Shown here piece after piece: positions 44,500-53,368 of a stretch of DNA of 64,000 bases. The DNA is from Scatosoma sp045644545 (GTDB lineage: Bacteria; Bacillota; Clostridia; Christensenellales; Borkfalkiaceae). The DNA is taken from the NCBI GenBank assembly GCA_045644545.1, contig JAZRHC010000027.1, positions 1 through 64,000 of the forward strand, read 5' to 3'. Position 1 is the first letter of the stretch. Every line of letters starts with the position of its first letter. The position numbers were made by a program, and so were the translations under genes. The notes under the pieces are model-generated. The model ran no database searches and was not told the DNA's origin. It saw only the letters and a list, made by a program, of their open reading frames with translations.

Positions 44500-44574
44500 T
44501 GGTGACCCGTACGGGACTCGAACCCATGTTACCACCGTGAAAGGGTGGTGTCTTAACCGCTTGACCAACGGGCC
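44500..44574 (-). tRNA. tRNA-Glu (TTC)
   Basis: Acceptor GGCCCGT/ACGGGTC (one G-U), anticodon stem CCACC/GGTGG, loop CTTTCAC (anticodon TTC), T-arm TGGGTTCGAGTCCCG-like, encoded CCA. Last gene of the fMet-Met-Glu operon. Confidence 0.96.
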
Positions 44575-44618
44575 GTATATATGTTTTTATAGGAAACGAA
44601 ATTCGTTTTTGTTAGCAA

Positions 44619-44695
44619 TGGTAGCGGCGATGAGATTCGAACTTATGACCTATCGGGTATGAACCGATCGCTCTAACCAACTAAGCTACGCCGCC
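44619..44695 (-). tRNA. tRNA-Met (CAT), elongator
   Basis: Anticodon stem ATCGG/CCGAT, loop TTCATAC (anticodon CAT). The acceptor GGCGGCG/CGCCGCT with a G1-U72 pair and ACCA end matches the Bacillus elongator tRNA-Met pattern. Confidence 0.93.
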
Positions 44696-44698
44696 ATA

Positions 44699-44775
<77 letters not shown>

Positions 44776-44829
44776 ATATCGTTGCGCTATTTAACCGCCG
44801 CAAACCTGCCTCAGCCAAACAGCTTAATT

Positions 44830-44858
44830 ATAATACTAAAAAGAGAGTATTTTGTCAA
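44830..44858 (-). promoter_or_regulatory. Promoter of the second tRNA operon
   Basis: Minus strand: TTGACA (44858-44853), 17-base spacer, TATTAT (44835-44830). Identical hexamers and spacing to the first tRNA operon promoter. Confidence 0.88.
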
Positions 44859-44937
44859 CTGTTTTTCGCGCAAATTTCAAAAAAAAGAAAAAATTTTTGA
44901 AAAAACTTTTTTCGGTTTAAAATTTTCCTGAAAATAC

Positions 44938-44966
44938 TTTACTTTCCACACTTTTTCAGCTATAAT
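44938..44966 (+). promoter_or_regulatory. Promoter of the RNA methyltransferase gene
   Basis: TTTACT, 17-base spacer, TATAAT, 55 bases before the start codon. Confidence 0.6.
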
Positions 44967-45021
44967 AGATAGGTAAACAACGGCGCAAACGCGCCTTGCG
45001 AAGAAAAGAAAAGGAGAGCTT

Positions 45022-45891
45022 ATGAGAATCGCGGAAAACTGGACGGATTATTCCATTATCGCCACGGGCGACGGGTATAAGCTCGAACGCTGGAAGGACG
45101 TATACCTTCTTCGCCCCGACCCACAAGTCATTTGGTCGGCGCAGACTGATCTTTTTTCTTATCCCAAGCTCAACGCGTATTATAAGCGCAGCGAAAAGGG
45201 GGGCGGAGGTTGGAAGTTCTTAAAGCCTACGCCCGAGGAATGGAATATCTCGTTTGAAAAGCTCGGGCTGGATTTCAAGATCAAGCCGATGGGCTTTAAG
45301 CATACGGGGCTCTTCCCCGAGCAGGCGGTCAACTGGGAATATATGACGAAGCTCATAAAAAACGCAAACCGTCCGATTAAGGTTTTGAATTTATTTGCCT
45401 ACACGGGTGGCGCAACGGTCGCTTGCGCAAAGGCGGGCGCGCAGGTAACGCACGTGGACGCGGCGAAGGGTATGGTCGAGCGCGCGGGCGAGAACGCGCG
45501 GCTTTCGGGGATTCACACGGGAATTAGATACATTATCGACGATTGCTTGAAGTTCGTGCAACGGGAAATTCGGCGCGGGAACAAATACGACGCGATCATA
45601 ATGGACCCGCCGTCGTACGGCAGAGGCCCGAACGGGGAAACGTGGAAGATTGAAAACGATTTATATAAGTTTGTGGAAACGTGCGCGGGCGTGCTCAGCG
45701 AAAATCCGCTGTTCGTGCTTATCAATAGCTACACGACGGGTCTGCAACCTATGGTGCTGAAAAACATTCTCACGCTCACGCTGAAAAATTTCAAAGGACG
45801 GGCGGAAGCGTACGAGGTGGGCATAAAAACGGAGGAGGGGATTTCTCTTCCTTGCGGCGCGGGAGGTATCTTTATCAATGACGGAAACTAA
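45022..45891 (+). CDS. Class I SAM-dependent RNA methyltransferase (COG1092/RlmI-like)
   Basis: 289 residues. SAM-binding motif I is VLNLFAYTGGATVACAKAGA, followed by VTHVDAAKGMVERAGENARLSG, and motif IV is DPPSYGRG. The preceding FKHTGLFPEQAVNWEYM is characteristic of the COG1092 group, which includes RlmI and the C-terminal half of RlmKL, m5C/m7G methyltransferases of 23S rRNA. The usual N-terminal PUA domain of RlmI is not evident; the first 95 residues are a short beta-rich region. The start has an AAGGAGAG site. The stop overlaps the next gene by 14 bases, linking two rRNA-modification functions. The exact target is not deducible. Confidence 0.85.
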   Translation: MRIAENWTDYSIIATGDGYKLERWKDVYLLRPDPQVIWSAQTDLFSYPKLNAYYKRSEKGGGGWKFLKPTPEEWNISFEKLGLDFKIKPMGFKHTGLFPEQAVNWEYMTKLIKNANRPIKVLNLFAYTGGATVACAKAGAQVTHVDAAKGMVERAGENARLSGIHTGIRYIIDDCLKFVQREIRRGNKYDAIIMDPPSYGRGPNGETWKIENDLYKFVETCAGVLSENPLFVLINSYTTGLQPMVLKNILTLTLKNFKGRAEAYEVGIKTEEGISLPCGAGGIFINDGN

Positions 45892-46612
45892 GGAAAATCA
45901 AGCCGTGGAATCAAAAGCGGGCTTTGATATTTTATACGAGGACAACCATATTATCGTCGTGGTGAAGCCGCAGATGACGGCTTGCTGCCCCGACGAGAGC
46001 AAGGACGATAACCTTCTCGATATGGTCAAGAGATATTTAAAAACGGCGTATAATAAGCCCGGCAACGTGTATTTGGGGCTTATCCACCGCCTTGATCGCC
46101 CGACGGGCGGCGTGATGGTGTACGCGAAAACGAGCAAGGCTGCGGCGCGGCTTTCGGAAGGAATGCAAACGGGGGAATTTGAGAAAAAATACCTCGCGGG
46201 GCTTTGCGGCACGCCCGATTCCGAGCGCGGCACGCTTTGCAATTATTTAAGAAAAAACACCGTGAATAATATGGTGTATATTTGTACGCCATCCGAAGAA
46301 GGGGCGAAATACGCCGAGCTCGATTATAAGGTGGTGGATTCGAAGGGGAAATATTCCCTCGTCGAGGTGCGCTTGCATACGGGCAGAACGCATCAGATCC
46401 GCGTGCAAATGGCGGGGATTTCCCATCCCGTCTACGGCGATATGCGCTACGGCGGCGCGCTCGCGCAAAAAGGCAAGCTTGCGCTTTGGGCGTATTCGCT
46501 GTCGTTTTTGCACCCGATCACGAAGGAACGCTTGAAATTTATCGCGTATCCGCCCGCGGAAGAAGGGGTGTGGAAGCTGTTCGACTTAGCGCAAGCGATA
46601 GAAATTAAGTGA
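45878..46612 (+). CDS. RluA-family pseudouridine synthase (no S4 domain)
   Basis: 244 residues. Isomerises uridine to pseudouridine in rRNA or tRNA. The catalytic-aspartate motif is HRLDRPTGG, and the C-terminal RLHTGRTHQIRVQMA is the family's second signature. The protein starts directly with the catalytic domain (LYEDNHIIVVVKPQ) and lacks the N-terminal S4 domain of RluD. Overlaps the methyltransferase gene by 14 bases and is probably cotranslated with it. Confidence 0.93.
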   Translation: MTETKENQAVESKAGFDILYEDNHIIVVVKPQMTACCPDESKDDNLLDMVKRYLKTAYNKPGNVYLGLIHRLDRPTGGVMVYAKTSKAAARLSEGMQTGEFEKKYLAGLCGTPDSERGTLCNYLRKNTVNNMVYICTPSEEGAKYAELDYKVVDSKGKYSLVEVRLHTGRTHQIRVQMAGISHPVYGDMRYGGALAQKGKLALWAYSLSFLHPITKERLKFIAYPPAEEGVWKLFDLAQAIEIK

Positions 46613-46659
46613 AAATTAGATAAAATCGGAAGAAACGGCTAAAATCCCTTTAAATGCGT

Positions 46660-46688
46660 TTGACAAAACGCGCGTTTAGGTGTAAAAT
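46660..46688 (+). promoter_or_regulatory. Promoter of the large surface-protein gene
   Basis: TTGACA, 17-base spacer, TAAAAT, about 55 bases before the ATG. Confidence 0.82.
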
Positions 46689-46742
46689 AGAAAGGTACAG
46701 TATTTGTAAAAACGCTTTACGAAATTGCGAGGCATTTTTTAA

Positions 46743-49112
46743 ATGAAAAACAAAAAGACAAAATTTATAACTCTCTCGGTTGCGTCCGTTCTCGGCGTGG
46801 CAACGCTTTTCGGCGGAATCGTTTCCACGGGGATTTTGTCGTCTGCGGACGATCCCGAAAGCACCGTAACCTGCTCCGACGTGTTCAGCACGTCTAATTC
46901 GGCTTCGCTCGACGATTCGAAGGAATTCCTTACGGTTTCTTTCCCCGACGACGATAGCTCCGTTAAACTCACGAAGCGCGATTTGGCGCTTAAATGGTAC
47001 GAAGGGGCGAATCAAGCGGGATATTTCAGCTTTACTTTTAAGATCGAAAACACCAACTTCGCAACGCTTTCGCTCGTGATCGAAACGGCGTCCGCTTGGG
47101 CGACTAAGGACGAAAAGACGGCGAACACCGTGACCTTTACGAATACGGACGGCGCGGTAACGGTGAAGGTTAACGACTCGGAAGAATCGACTGCGGTTGA
47201 CGTGGCGAAGGATATCACGATCAAGCTTGGCGAGCACGAATCCTACGGCGCGTTTAACGTGTTAATGAATAACGGCGCGGAAGATCAGGATATCGGCGAT
47301 TTCACGAACGTCGGCGCGAATTTCGCGGAAAATACTTCGGATATCACGCCGTTTACTTTGAAAACGACGATGCCCGAAATAGAAGAAGGCGAAACGCAGA
47401 ACGCCGCTTCCATTCAAATCAAATCGCTGAACGGGCAGAGCTTTGCGCTCACCGAAAAAACTTTGAAAGATACCGCGCTTCCCGTGATCGTAGTCAACGA
47501 CGAAGTGAACGGTTTTATGCTCGGCACGCAATACACGATAACGGCGGAAGCGGTTGACGTGCTTGATTCGAGCGTTTCCGTTACTACGAAATATTATCAG
47601 TTCAATCCCTCGAATTATACGGAGGAAGACCGCTATAAAACGATGCCGTCTAAGCCGTATTTGGGAAAAATCACTTACGAAGGTAAGGAAACGAACGTAT
47701 ATCAAGAGTTCGGTATGGAATATCTTTCCGTGAAATATACGGCGAAGGACGACGCGCACACGGAGGACGTGCCCGAAATCGAGCTCGTTTGGTACGCGGG
47801 GGCAAACGAGAGCGTAAGCCCTGCCGATCAGGATTCGACGATCACGGATACGACCCGTTATATCAAGATGGATCGTAGCGCTAATTCGCCTACGTATAGC
47901 TGCGTGATCAACGACGACGAGGCAAAAACGAGCACGCTCGACGAAGATAACGAATATTATAAGAATTTCAAGGCGGAGCTTGAAACCGCAACGGAAGATC
48001 TTGAAATCGGCGACAATACCTACGTGTATTTGCCCACTATGAAAGGCTTGATCGACGACGACAACGGCTATAAAAATTTGAAATTCACGGTATCGTATAA
48101 AACGGAGAGCTCCACGAGCCCGACGACCGTTTCGATTTCGAGCGCGAACGAGCTTAAATTCTCGATCAGCAAAACGGGGCTTTACGAATTTAAAATTATC
48201 GCTTCCGATCGGTCGAGTAACGCTATAAAGGCTTACCTTGAAGGGAAAGAAGTATCGGTCACGACTTCCAACGTTTGGGATATCGACGCGATTCCTTCGT
48301 TCAGCTTTACGGTGCAAAAGAGCGAAGCGATCAGCGTAGAAGACGAATCGGCGAGCGACAGAAAAGAAAGTAAAGTGCTCGATTCGACCTATACTTTCGG
48401 CAGTATGGATATTCTCGGCGTTGCGAGCGATAAATACACTTCTTCCTACGCGCTTTTTAAAATCCATACGGGGAACTACGACGGTCTTGACATAAGCGAT
48501 CTGTCCGCGATCGAGTATTCGGAGATTCAAACGCTTGCGAAGGAGAAACAAGCGAGTTCTGCCGAATGGGAGAAAGGCGAATATATCGCGTTCTATCAAA
48601 AGGTGTACGCGGAGCTGTTGGCAAAGCAGATCAAATCGACGGCAACCGCAGACGAGCTTGCGCAGATGGTCAGCGCGTTGACGAATAAAGAAACGGGTGT
48701 TTTCACGCAAATCGAGGAATTCGATTCGAGAATCGACGAGGACGAGCACGCGGACGAATGGAAAAAGAACAATCAATATAACTGGAACGCAAGCGACGCG
48801 TCCTTCAAGACGGCAGAAGAAGGCACGTATTTGATTCTCGGCGTATATAGCGACAAGGATATCGCTTCGAATAAGGCTGCGGCGTATAAAGTGATCACCG
48901 CGGCGGAGAAAGAAGACGTGATCGAAGGGGAAACGGAATGGCTGAAAAACAACCTCGTTTCCGTGATCTTGTTCGGCGTAGCGGGCGTGATGCTTATTTT
49001 GATTATCATTCTTCTCTTCGTGAAGCCTTCCGACGAAACGCTTGAAGACGTGGACGCGAAAGCGCTGAAAGCGAAAACCGTAAAAGAAAAGAAAAAGAAG
49101 TCTGACGAATAA
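46743..49112 (+). CDS. Large membrane-anchored extracellular protein, unknown function
   Basis: 789 residues. N-terminal signal sequence (FITLSVASVLGVATLFGGIV, cut probable near LSSADD). A long acidic, Ser/Thr/Asp/Glu-rich extracellular region with beta-rich segments follows (for example YFSFTFKIENTNFATLSLVI and FSISKTGLYEFKIIASDRSSNAIKAYLEG). It ends in one membrane helix at about 735-760 (LVSVILFGVAGVMLILIIIL) and a short lysine-rich cytosolic tail (KTVKEKKKKSDE). The KTGLYEFKIIASDRSSN segment resembles an Ig-like or cadherin-like module. I do not recognise the family. It has its own promoter and terminator. Bulk topology is that of a structural or sensory envelope protein. Confidence 0.7.
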   Translation: MKNKKTKFITLSVASVLGVATLFGGIVSTGILSSADDPESTVTCSDVFSTSNSASLDDSKEFLTVSFPDDDSSVKLTKRDLALKWYEGANQAGYFSFTFKIENTNFATLSLVIETASAWATKDEKTANTVTFTNTDGAVTVKVNDSEESTAVDVAKDITIKLGEHESYGAFNVLMNNGAEDQDIGDFTNVGANFAENTSDITPFTLKTTMPEIEEGETQNAASIQIKSLNGQSFALTEKTLKDTALPVIVVNDEVNGFMLGTQYTITAEAVDVLDSSVSVTTKYYQFNPSNYTEEDRYKTMPSKPYLGKITYEGKETNVYQEFGMEYLSVKYTAKDDAHTEDVPEIELVWYAGANESVSPADQDSTITDTTRYIKMDRSANSPTYSCVINDDEAKTSTLDEDNEYYKNFKAELETATEDLEIGDNTYVYLPTMKGLIDDDNGYKNLKFTVSYKTESSTSPTTVSISSANELKFSISKTGLYEFKIIASDRSSNAIKAYLEGKEVSVTTSNVWDIDAIPSFSFTVQKSEAISVEDESASDRKESKVLDSTYTFGSMDILGVASDKYTSSYALFKIHTGNYDGLDISDLSAIEYSEIQTLAKEKQASSAEWEKGEYIAFYQKVYAELLAKQIKSTATADELAQMVSALTNKETGVFTQIEEFDSRIDEDEHADEWKKNNQYNWNASDASFKTAEEGTYLILGVYSDKDIASNKAAAYKVITAAEKEDVIEGETEWLKNNLVSVILFGVAGVMLILIIILLFVKPSDETLEDVDAKALKAKTVKEKKKKSDE

Positions 49113-49130
49113 GGCTTCGGCTGGAAACTC

Positions 49131-49160
49131 AAAAACCGTCGTTCGATAACGGCGGTTTTT
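49131..49160 (+). terminator. Terminator of the large surface-protein gene
   Basis: Stem AAAAACCGTCG / CGGCGGTTTTT-type hairpin with a TTCGATAA loop and T5. Confidence 0.85.
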
Positions 49161-49180
49161 CTTTCAAAAGGAGGGCACCG

Positions 49181-50002
49181 ATGCTCACGCTCGTTGCAAA
49201 CGAGGCGCAATCGTTAAAGGAATTTACCGAAAATAACTACGCGCAAGCCTCGTTTTTCTGGAATTATCTTATCAAAAATAAAGAAATCAAAGTTAACGGC
49301 AAAAAGGTCGGCTCGGATATCCGCCTTTCGGTCGGGGACGTCGTTTCGTATTATCTTACGCACAAACAGCATTCCAAATCCGCGTTTTCCGTTCTTTACG
49401 AGGACGAAAGCGTGCTCGTTGCCGATAAAGAGAGCGGTGTGAATTCCGAAGCGGTTTTCGCGGCGCTTTCACGGGAAAAAGAAATTTATTTTATCCACAG
49501 GCTGGATAGAAACACGCGGGGGCTTATGATCTTTGGGAAAACGGCAAACGCCGAAAAATCGCTTCTCAACGCCTTTAAGGAAAAACGTGCGGAAAAGATC
49601 TATCACGCCCTGTGCGTTGGCGAGCTTCGAAAAGAACGCGATACGCTTACCGCCTATCTTCAAAAAGACGAAGCCCGCGCGATCGTGAAGGTGTTCGATT
49701 CGCCGCGTTCGGGTGCGGAAACGATCGTCACGGAATATAAAGTTCTTTCTTTTAACGAGGGGATATCCAAGGTGGAAATCACGTTGCATACGGGCAAAAC
49801 GCACCAGATCCGCGCGCACTTTTCTCATATCGGCAACCCCGTTTTGGGGGATATGAAATACGGAAAAACCCAAGTAAATAAAAAGTATAATAAAAGCCGT
49901 CAATGCCTCGTTGCGAAAACTCTGCGCCTCAACGTTCCCGAGCTGCCCGCGATCGACGGAAAAACGTTTTATTCCGCTTTCGAAGCGGAATTGTCCGAAT
50001 AA
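49181..50002 (+). CDS. RluA-family pseudouridine synthase with S4-like N-terminus
   Basis: 273 residues. An S4-like RNA-binding start (FFWNYLIKNKEIKVNGKKVGSDIRLSVGDVVSYYL) precedes the catalytic domain with HRLDRNTRGLMIFGKT and LHTGKTHQIRAHFSHIG. It is a paralogue of the 45878 product, with different architecture and thus probably a different uridine target. AAAGGAGGG ribosome site. No companion gene; followed by a hairpin terminator. Confidence 0.92.
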   Translation: MLTLVANEAQSLKEFTENNYAQASFFWNYLIKNKEIKVNGKKVGSDIRLSVGDVVSYYLTHKQHSKSAFSVLYEDESVLVADKESGVNSEAVFAALSREKEIYFIHRLDRNTRGLMIFGKTANAEKSLLNAFKEKRAEKIYHALCVGELRKERDTLTAYLQKDEARAIVKVFDSPRSGAETIVTEYKVLSFNEGISKVEITLHTGKTHQIRAHFSHIGNPVLGDMKYGKTQVNKKYNKSRQCLVAKTLRLNVPELPAIDGKTFYSAFEAELSE

Positions 50003-50025
50003 ATAACAGCCGAAAAAAATTTTCG

Positions 50026-50060
50026 TCCTCCGAACTCTCCGTTTGGAGGATATTTATTTT
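50026..50060 (+). terminator. Terminator of the second RluA-type gene
   Basis: A 10-bp stem TCCTCCGAAC/GTTTGGAGGA with a 5-base loop, followed by TATTTATTTT. Confidence 0.75.
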
Positions 50061-50090
50061 GAATAAATTTCCAAAATCCCGCCCAAACGC

Positions 50091-50137
50091 TTGACGAACG
50101 GGAAAATATTTATTATAATATGAATACATATTCATAA
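50091..50137 (+). promoter_or_regulatory. Metal-responsive promoter with ArsR-type operator
   Basis: TTGACG (50091-50096), 17-base spacer, TATAAT (50114-50119). The inverted repeat ATATGAATACATATTCATA overlaps the end of the -10 box and the start site. This matches the ATGAAT/ATTCAT half-sites typical of ArsR/SmtB repressors. Confidence 0.78.
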
Positions 50138-50161
50138 ATCAATAAATAAAGGAGAAGCAGT

Positions 50162-50521
50162 ATGCATAAAGAGGAATGTACGCACGGCGCGGAGCACGAA
50201 GCGGCGGCAACGCGAGCGAAGGAGCGCGTGCTTTCGTTGGAAGGCTTGGAGGAGATCTGCAACACCTTCCGTATGCTTGGCGAGCCGTCGAGAATGAAGA
50301 TCGTGCGCGCGCTGTTAGAAGGCGAACTGTGCGTGTATCATATCGTGGAAGCGTGCGGAGGCGGGCAGAGCGCGGTCAGCCATCAGCTTCGCGTGCTGAA
50401 AGATAATAAGATAGTCAAGAGCAGAAGGGACGGGCAGAATATTTTATATTCGCTTGCCGACGAGCACGTAAAGGAAATGGTGCGTATCGGCGAGGAGCAT
50501 CTTTGCTGTAAAAAGCAATAA
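50162..50521 (+). CDS. ArsR/SmtB-family metal-sensing repressor
   Basis: 119 residues. Winged helix with FRMLGEPSRMKIVRALLEGELCVYHIVEACGGGQSAVSHQLRVLKDNKIVKSRRDGQNILYSL. The ELCVYHI stretch is the CadC/CzrA-like alpha-3 site. The N-terminal tail is Cys/His-rich (HKEECTHGAEHE) and the C-terminal tail has HLCCKK, both possible metal ligands. Metal binding should release it from the operator just upstream. It starts an operon with the P1B-type ATPase, 11 bases downstream, so the most likely signals are Cd, Zn or Pb. Confidence 0.92.
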   Translation: MHKEECTHGAEHEAAATRAKERVLSLEGLEEICNTFRMLGEPSRMKIVRALLEGELCVYHIVEACGGGQSAVSHQLRVLKDNKIVKSRRDGQNILYSLADEHVKEMVRIGEEHLCCKKQ

Positions 50522-50532
50522 GGAGATATAAA

Positions 50533-52638
50533 ATGAAAAAGACTTTACAGCTCGAAGGCTTGGATTGCCCCGTTTGCGCGGGGGAGCTTGAACGGGAAAT
50601 CGCGGCGATCGAAGGGGTAAGCTTTGCTTCGCTTACCTTTATCAATCAAAAACTTACGGTGGAGTGCGATTCCCAAAAAACGCTTCAAAAGGTGATCGAT
50701 AAGGCGAATCACTTCGAAGAAGTGCGCGTGGTGGAAAGCGGAGCGCACGAACACGAGCACGAGCACGCGCACGAGTGCGACGGAACTCATAAAAAAGAGG
50801 TTTTGAAAATCGTGATTGCGGCGGCGCTTTTTGCGCTTGGGTTTTTGTTGGAAAGCTTGAGCGATAACGCCGTTTTAACGATTCTGCGTTATATCGCGTA
50901 CGCCGCCTCGTATTTTCTCGCGGGGTATTCCGTTTTGGTCGCGACGGGGAAAAATATCGCGAAGGGAAAGATTTTCGACGAAAATTTCTTAATGACGGTC
51001 GCTTCGGTCGGCGCGCTGTTTTTAGGCGAAATACACGAAAGCGTTCTCGTGATGCTCTTATATCAAACGGGCGAATTGTTGCAGGCAATCGCCGTGGGCT
51101 CGTCGCGGAAATCTATCGCGCAATTGATGGATTTAAAAAGCGAATTTGCCACGCGGGTCACGGAAAACGGCGAACACGAGCATATCCCGCCCGAGCAAGT
51201 GAAGATCGGGGATATTTTGCAGGTAAAAGTAGGCGAAAAAGTGCCCGTAGACGGCGTTTTATTAGACGAAATCGCAGAGCTCGATGCCAAATCGCTTACG
51301 GGCGAAGCGCCGCTGAAAGTATTAAAAGCGGGCGACGAGCTCCTTTCGGGCTGTATCAACGCGGGCAAGGTGTTTATAATGAAAGTTATTCGTCCATACG
51401 AGGATAGCGCGGTTGGGAAGATTCTCGACCTCGTAGAAAATTCGGCGGCGAAGAAAGCCGCGCCCGAAAAATTTATTACGAAATTCGCGCGCATATATAC
51501 GCCCGTCGTCTGCCTTATGGCGATCGCGATTTTTGCGGTTGCGCCGTTGATCTCGTATTTTATAACGGGAGTGGCGAACGTGGCGAGATTCGCGCAAACG
51601 GCGCTTACCTTCCTCGTTATCTCCTGCCCTTGCGCGCTCGTCATTTCCGTGCCGCTTACTTATTTTTCGGGAATCGGCGCGTGCGCGAAAAACGGGATCT
51701 TGGTCAAGGGCTCGACCTATCTCGATATCGCCGCGAAAGTGAACGCGATCGCTTTCGATAAAACGGGCACGCTTACCGAAGGGGATTTTAAGATTTGCGC
51801 TATACGTCCCGAAGCGGGCGTAACGGAAGCCGAGCTTTTATCGCTTGCGGCAACTCTTGAAAAAAGCTCTTCGCACCCGATCGCAAAGGCGTTTTCGGCG
51901 ATAGAAAGCGCAGAAGGCGAACGCGTGGAGGAACTTGCGGGTAAAGGCTTAAAAGGGCTTATTGAAGGCGAAATAGTTCTGGTGGGGAATACAGAACTTT
52001 TGAAGGAAAACGGCGTTTCGTTTTCGACGATCGAAAGCCCGTACACCCTCGTTTACGTGGCGAAAAGCGGCAGATATTTAGGGGCAATCGAAATCGGCGA
52101 CAAGATCCGAGCCGAGGCAAAAACGGCGGTGGAAAAACTCAAAAAGCTTGGGATAGCGCGGCTGATAATGCTTACGGGCGACAACCCCGCACGGGCGGAA
52201 AAAATCGCAAACGAGGTAGGCGTGTACGAGGTGAACGCTTCGCTCTTGCCCGACGAGAAGCTGAAAAAGGCAGAGCAATTAAAGGCTGAAAACCTGTTAA
52301 TGTACGTCGGCGACGGCGTGAACGACGCGCCCGTTATGACGGCGGCGGACTGTTCGGCTTCGATGGGGGCTTTGGGAAGCGCGGCGGCTGTGGAAGCTTC
52401 TGATTTCGTGCTGATTTCCGATAATTTGGGCGCGATTCCAAAGTGTATCAAAATCGCGCGAAAAACCCGTTCGATCGTCAAGCAGAATATCGTGTTTTCC
52501 ATATTTATGAAAGCGGCGTTTATGGCGCTCGGGCTGGCGGGCGTATTGCCTCTTTGGCTCGCAGTGTTTGCCGACGTGGGCGTAATGCTTCTCGCCGTAT
52601 TGAACGCGCTGAGAATGAAAAGAAAAATCAAAGAATAA
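50533..52638 (+). CDS. Heavy-metal-translocating P1B-type ATPase (CadA/ZntA type)
   Basis: 701 residues. An N-terminal HMA domain has its metal site as CPVC (Cys12, Cys15). A His-rich linker HEHEHEHAHECDGTHKK follows near residue 76. Then come membrane helices, the A-domain TGEAP, the membrane metal motif CPC in ISCPCALVIS (about 364), the phosphorylation site DKTGT (about 409), the HP dipeptide SSHPIA and GDGVNDAP. CPC with a His-rich linker fits efflux of Zn, Cd or Pb rather than Cu. Second gene of the ArsR-controlled operon; the RdgB gene follows 15 bases later and may be cotranscribed. Confidence 0.95.
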   Translation: MKKTLQLEGLDCPVCAGELEREIAAIEGVSFASLTFINQKLTVECDSQKTLQKVIDKANHFEEVRVVESGAHEHEHEHAHECDGTHKKEVLKIVIAAALFALGFLLESLSDNAVLTILRYIAYAASYFLAGYSVLVATGKNIAKGKIFDENFLMTVASVGALFLGEIHESVLVMLLYQTGELLQAIAVGSSRKSIAQLMDLKSEFATRVTENGEHEHIPPEQVKIGDILQVKVGEKVPVDGVLLDEIAELDAKSLTGEAPLKVLKAGDELLSGCINAGKVFIMKVIRPYEDSAVGKILDLVENSAAKKAAPEKFITKFARIYTPVVCLMAIAIFAVAPLISYFITGVANVARFAQTALTFLVISCPCALVISVPLTYFSGIGACAKNGILVKGSTYLDIAAKVNAIAFDKTGTLTEGDFKICAIRPEAGVTEAELLSLAATLEKSSSHPIAKAFSAIESAEGERVEELAGKGLKGLIEGEIVLVGNTELLKENGVSFSTIESPYTLVYVAKSGRYLGAIEIGDKIRAEAKTAVEKLKKLGIARLIMLTGDNPARAEKIANEVGVYEVNASLLPDEKLKKAEQLKAENLLMYVGDGVNDAPVMTAADCSASMGALGSAAAVEASDFVLISDNLGAIPKCIKIARKTRSIVKQNIVFSIFMKAAFMALGLAGVLPLWLAVFADVGVMLLAVLNALRMKRKIKE

Positions 52639-52653
52639 AGGAAGGATAAAGCT

Positions 52654-53256
52654 ATGAAAGAAAAAATCAAGCTCGTAGTGGCGACGGGAAACGCGCATAA
52701 GCTCAAAGAGATCGCGGAGATATTCCCGCAGTTCGAGGTCGTATCGCAAAAACAAATGGGCTTTTTTAAGGACGTGGAAGAAACGGGGCTCACCTTTGCT
52801 GAAAACGCGCTGATCAAAGCGCGGGCGGCTTCCAAGGCGCTCGGCTGTATCGCGCTTGCCGACGACAGCGGGCTTTGCGTGAACGCGCTCCAAGGCGCGC
52901 CTGGGATTTACAGCGCGCGCTATGCGGGCGAGCACGGCAACGACAAGAAAAACCGCGAATTGTTGCTGAAAAATATGCAAGGCGTAAAAGATAGGCGGGC
53001 GCGCTTTGAATGTGCCGTCGCGCTCGTGTTTCCGAACGGGAAAGAATTGCTGGCAGAGGGAAAAACGCACGGCGAGATTTTAAAAGCAGAGGTCGGCGAC
53101 GGCGGGTTCGGGTACGATCCGATCTTTCAAAGCGACGATTTAAATAAATCCTTCGGCGTAGCGACGGCGGAGGAAAAAAACGCCGTATCTCACCGCTCCC
53201 GCGCGTTGCATAATTTATTAGACCTGCTCGAAAAATCGGGCGAAAGCTTAGTATAA
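52654..53256 (+). CDS. rdgB: RdgB/HAM1-type XTP/dITP diphosphatase (copy 2)
   Basis: 200 residues, same family as the 43-627 gene but with the canonical motifs: TGNAHK, ADDSGLCVNALQGAPGIYSARYAGEHGNDKKN, GFGYDPIF and EKNAVSHRSRALHNL. It is therefore the better candidate for the housekeeping enzyme. The reading frame follows the metal ATPase gene by 15 bases, with an AAGGA ribosome site, so it may be induced by metal stress. Terminator at 53280. Confidence 0.94.
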   Translation: MKEKIKLVVATGNAHKLKEIAEIFPQFEVVSQKQMGFFKDVEETGLTFAENALIKARAASKALGCIALADDSGLCVNALQGAPGIYSARYAGEHGNDKKNRELLLKNMQGVKDRRARFECAVALVFPNGKELLAEGKTHGEILKAEVGDGGFGYDPIFQSDDLNKSFGVATAEEKNAVSHRSRALHNLLDLLEKSGESLV

Positions 53257-53279
53257 AAAATTTCAAAAACAGCAAGCCA

Positions 53280-53313
53280 AGCGTCTCGTTAAAAACGGGG
53301 CGTTTTCCTTTTG
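53280..53313 (+). terminator. Terminator of the metal-efflux/rdgB operon
   Basis: An 11-bp stem (AGCGTCTCGTT/AACGGGGCGTT, with G-U pairs) and an AAA loop, followed by TTCCTTTT. Confidence 0.75.
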
Positions 53314-53368
53314 TCAAAAATAAATAAAACCCGTTTGATTTTCGCAAAATAAGTAAAAAAAGAATTTG

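Noticed and set aside
47262..48776. 504-codon minus-strand open frame
   Set aside because: Exact antisense of the signal-peptide-bearing surface protein; Arg/Phe/Val-rich shadow composition, no ribosome site and no recognisable motif.
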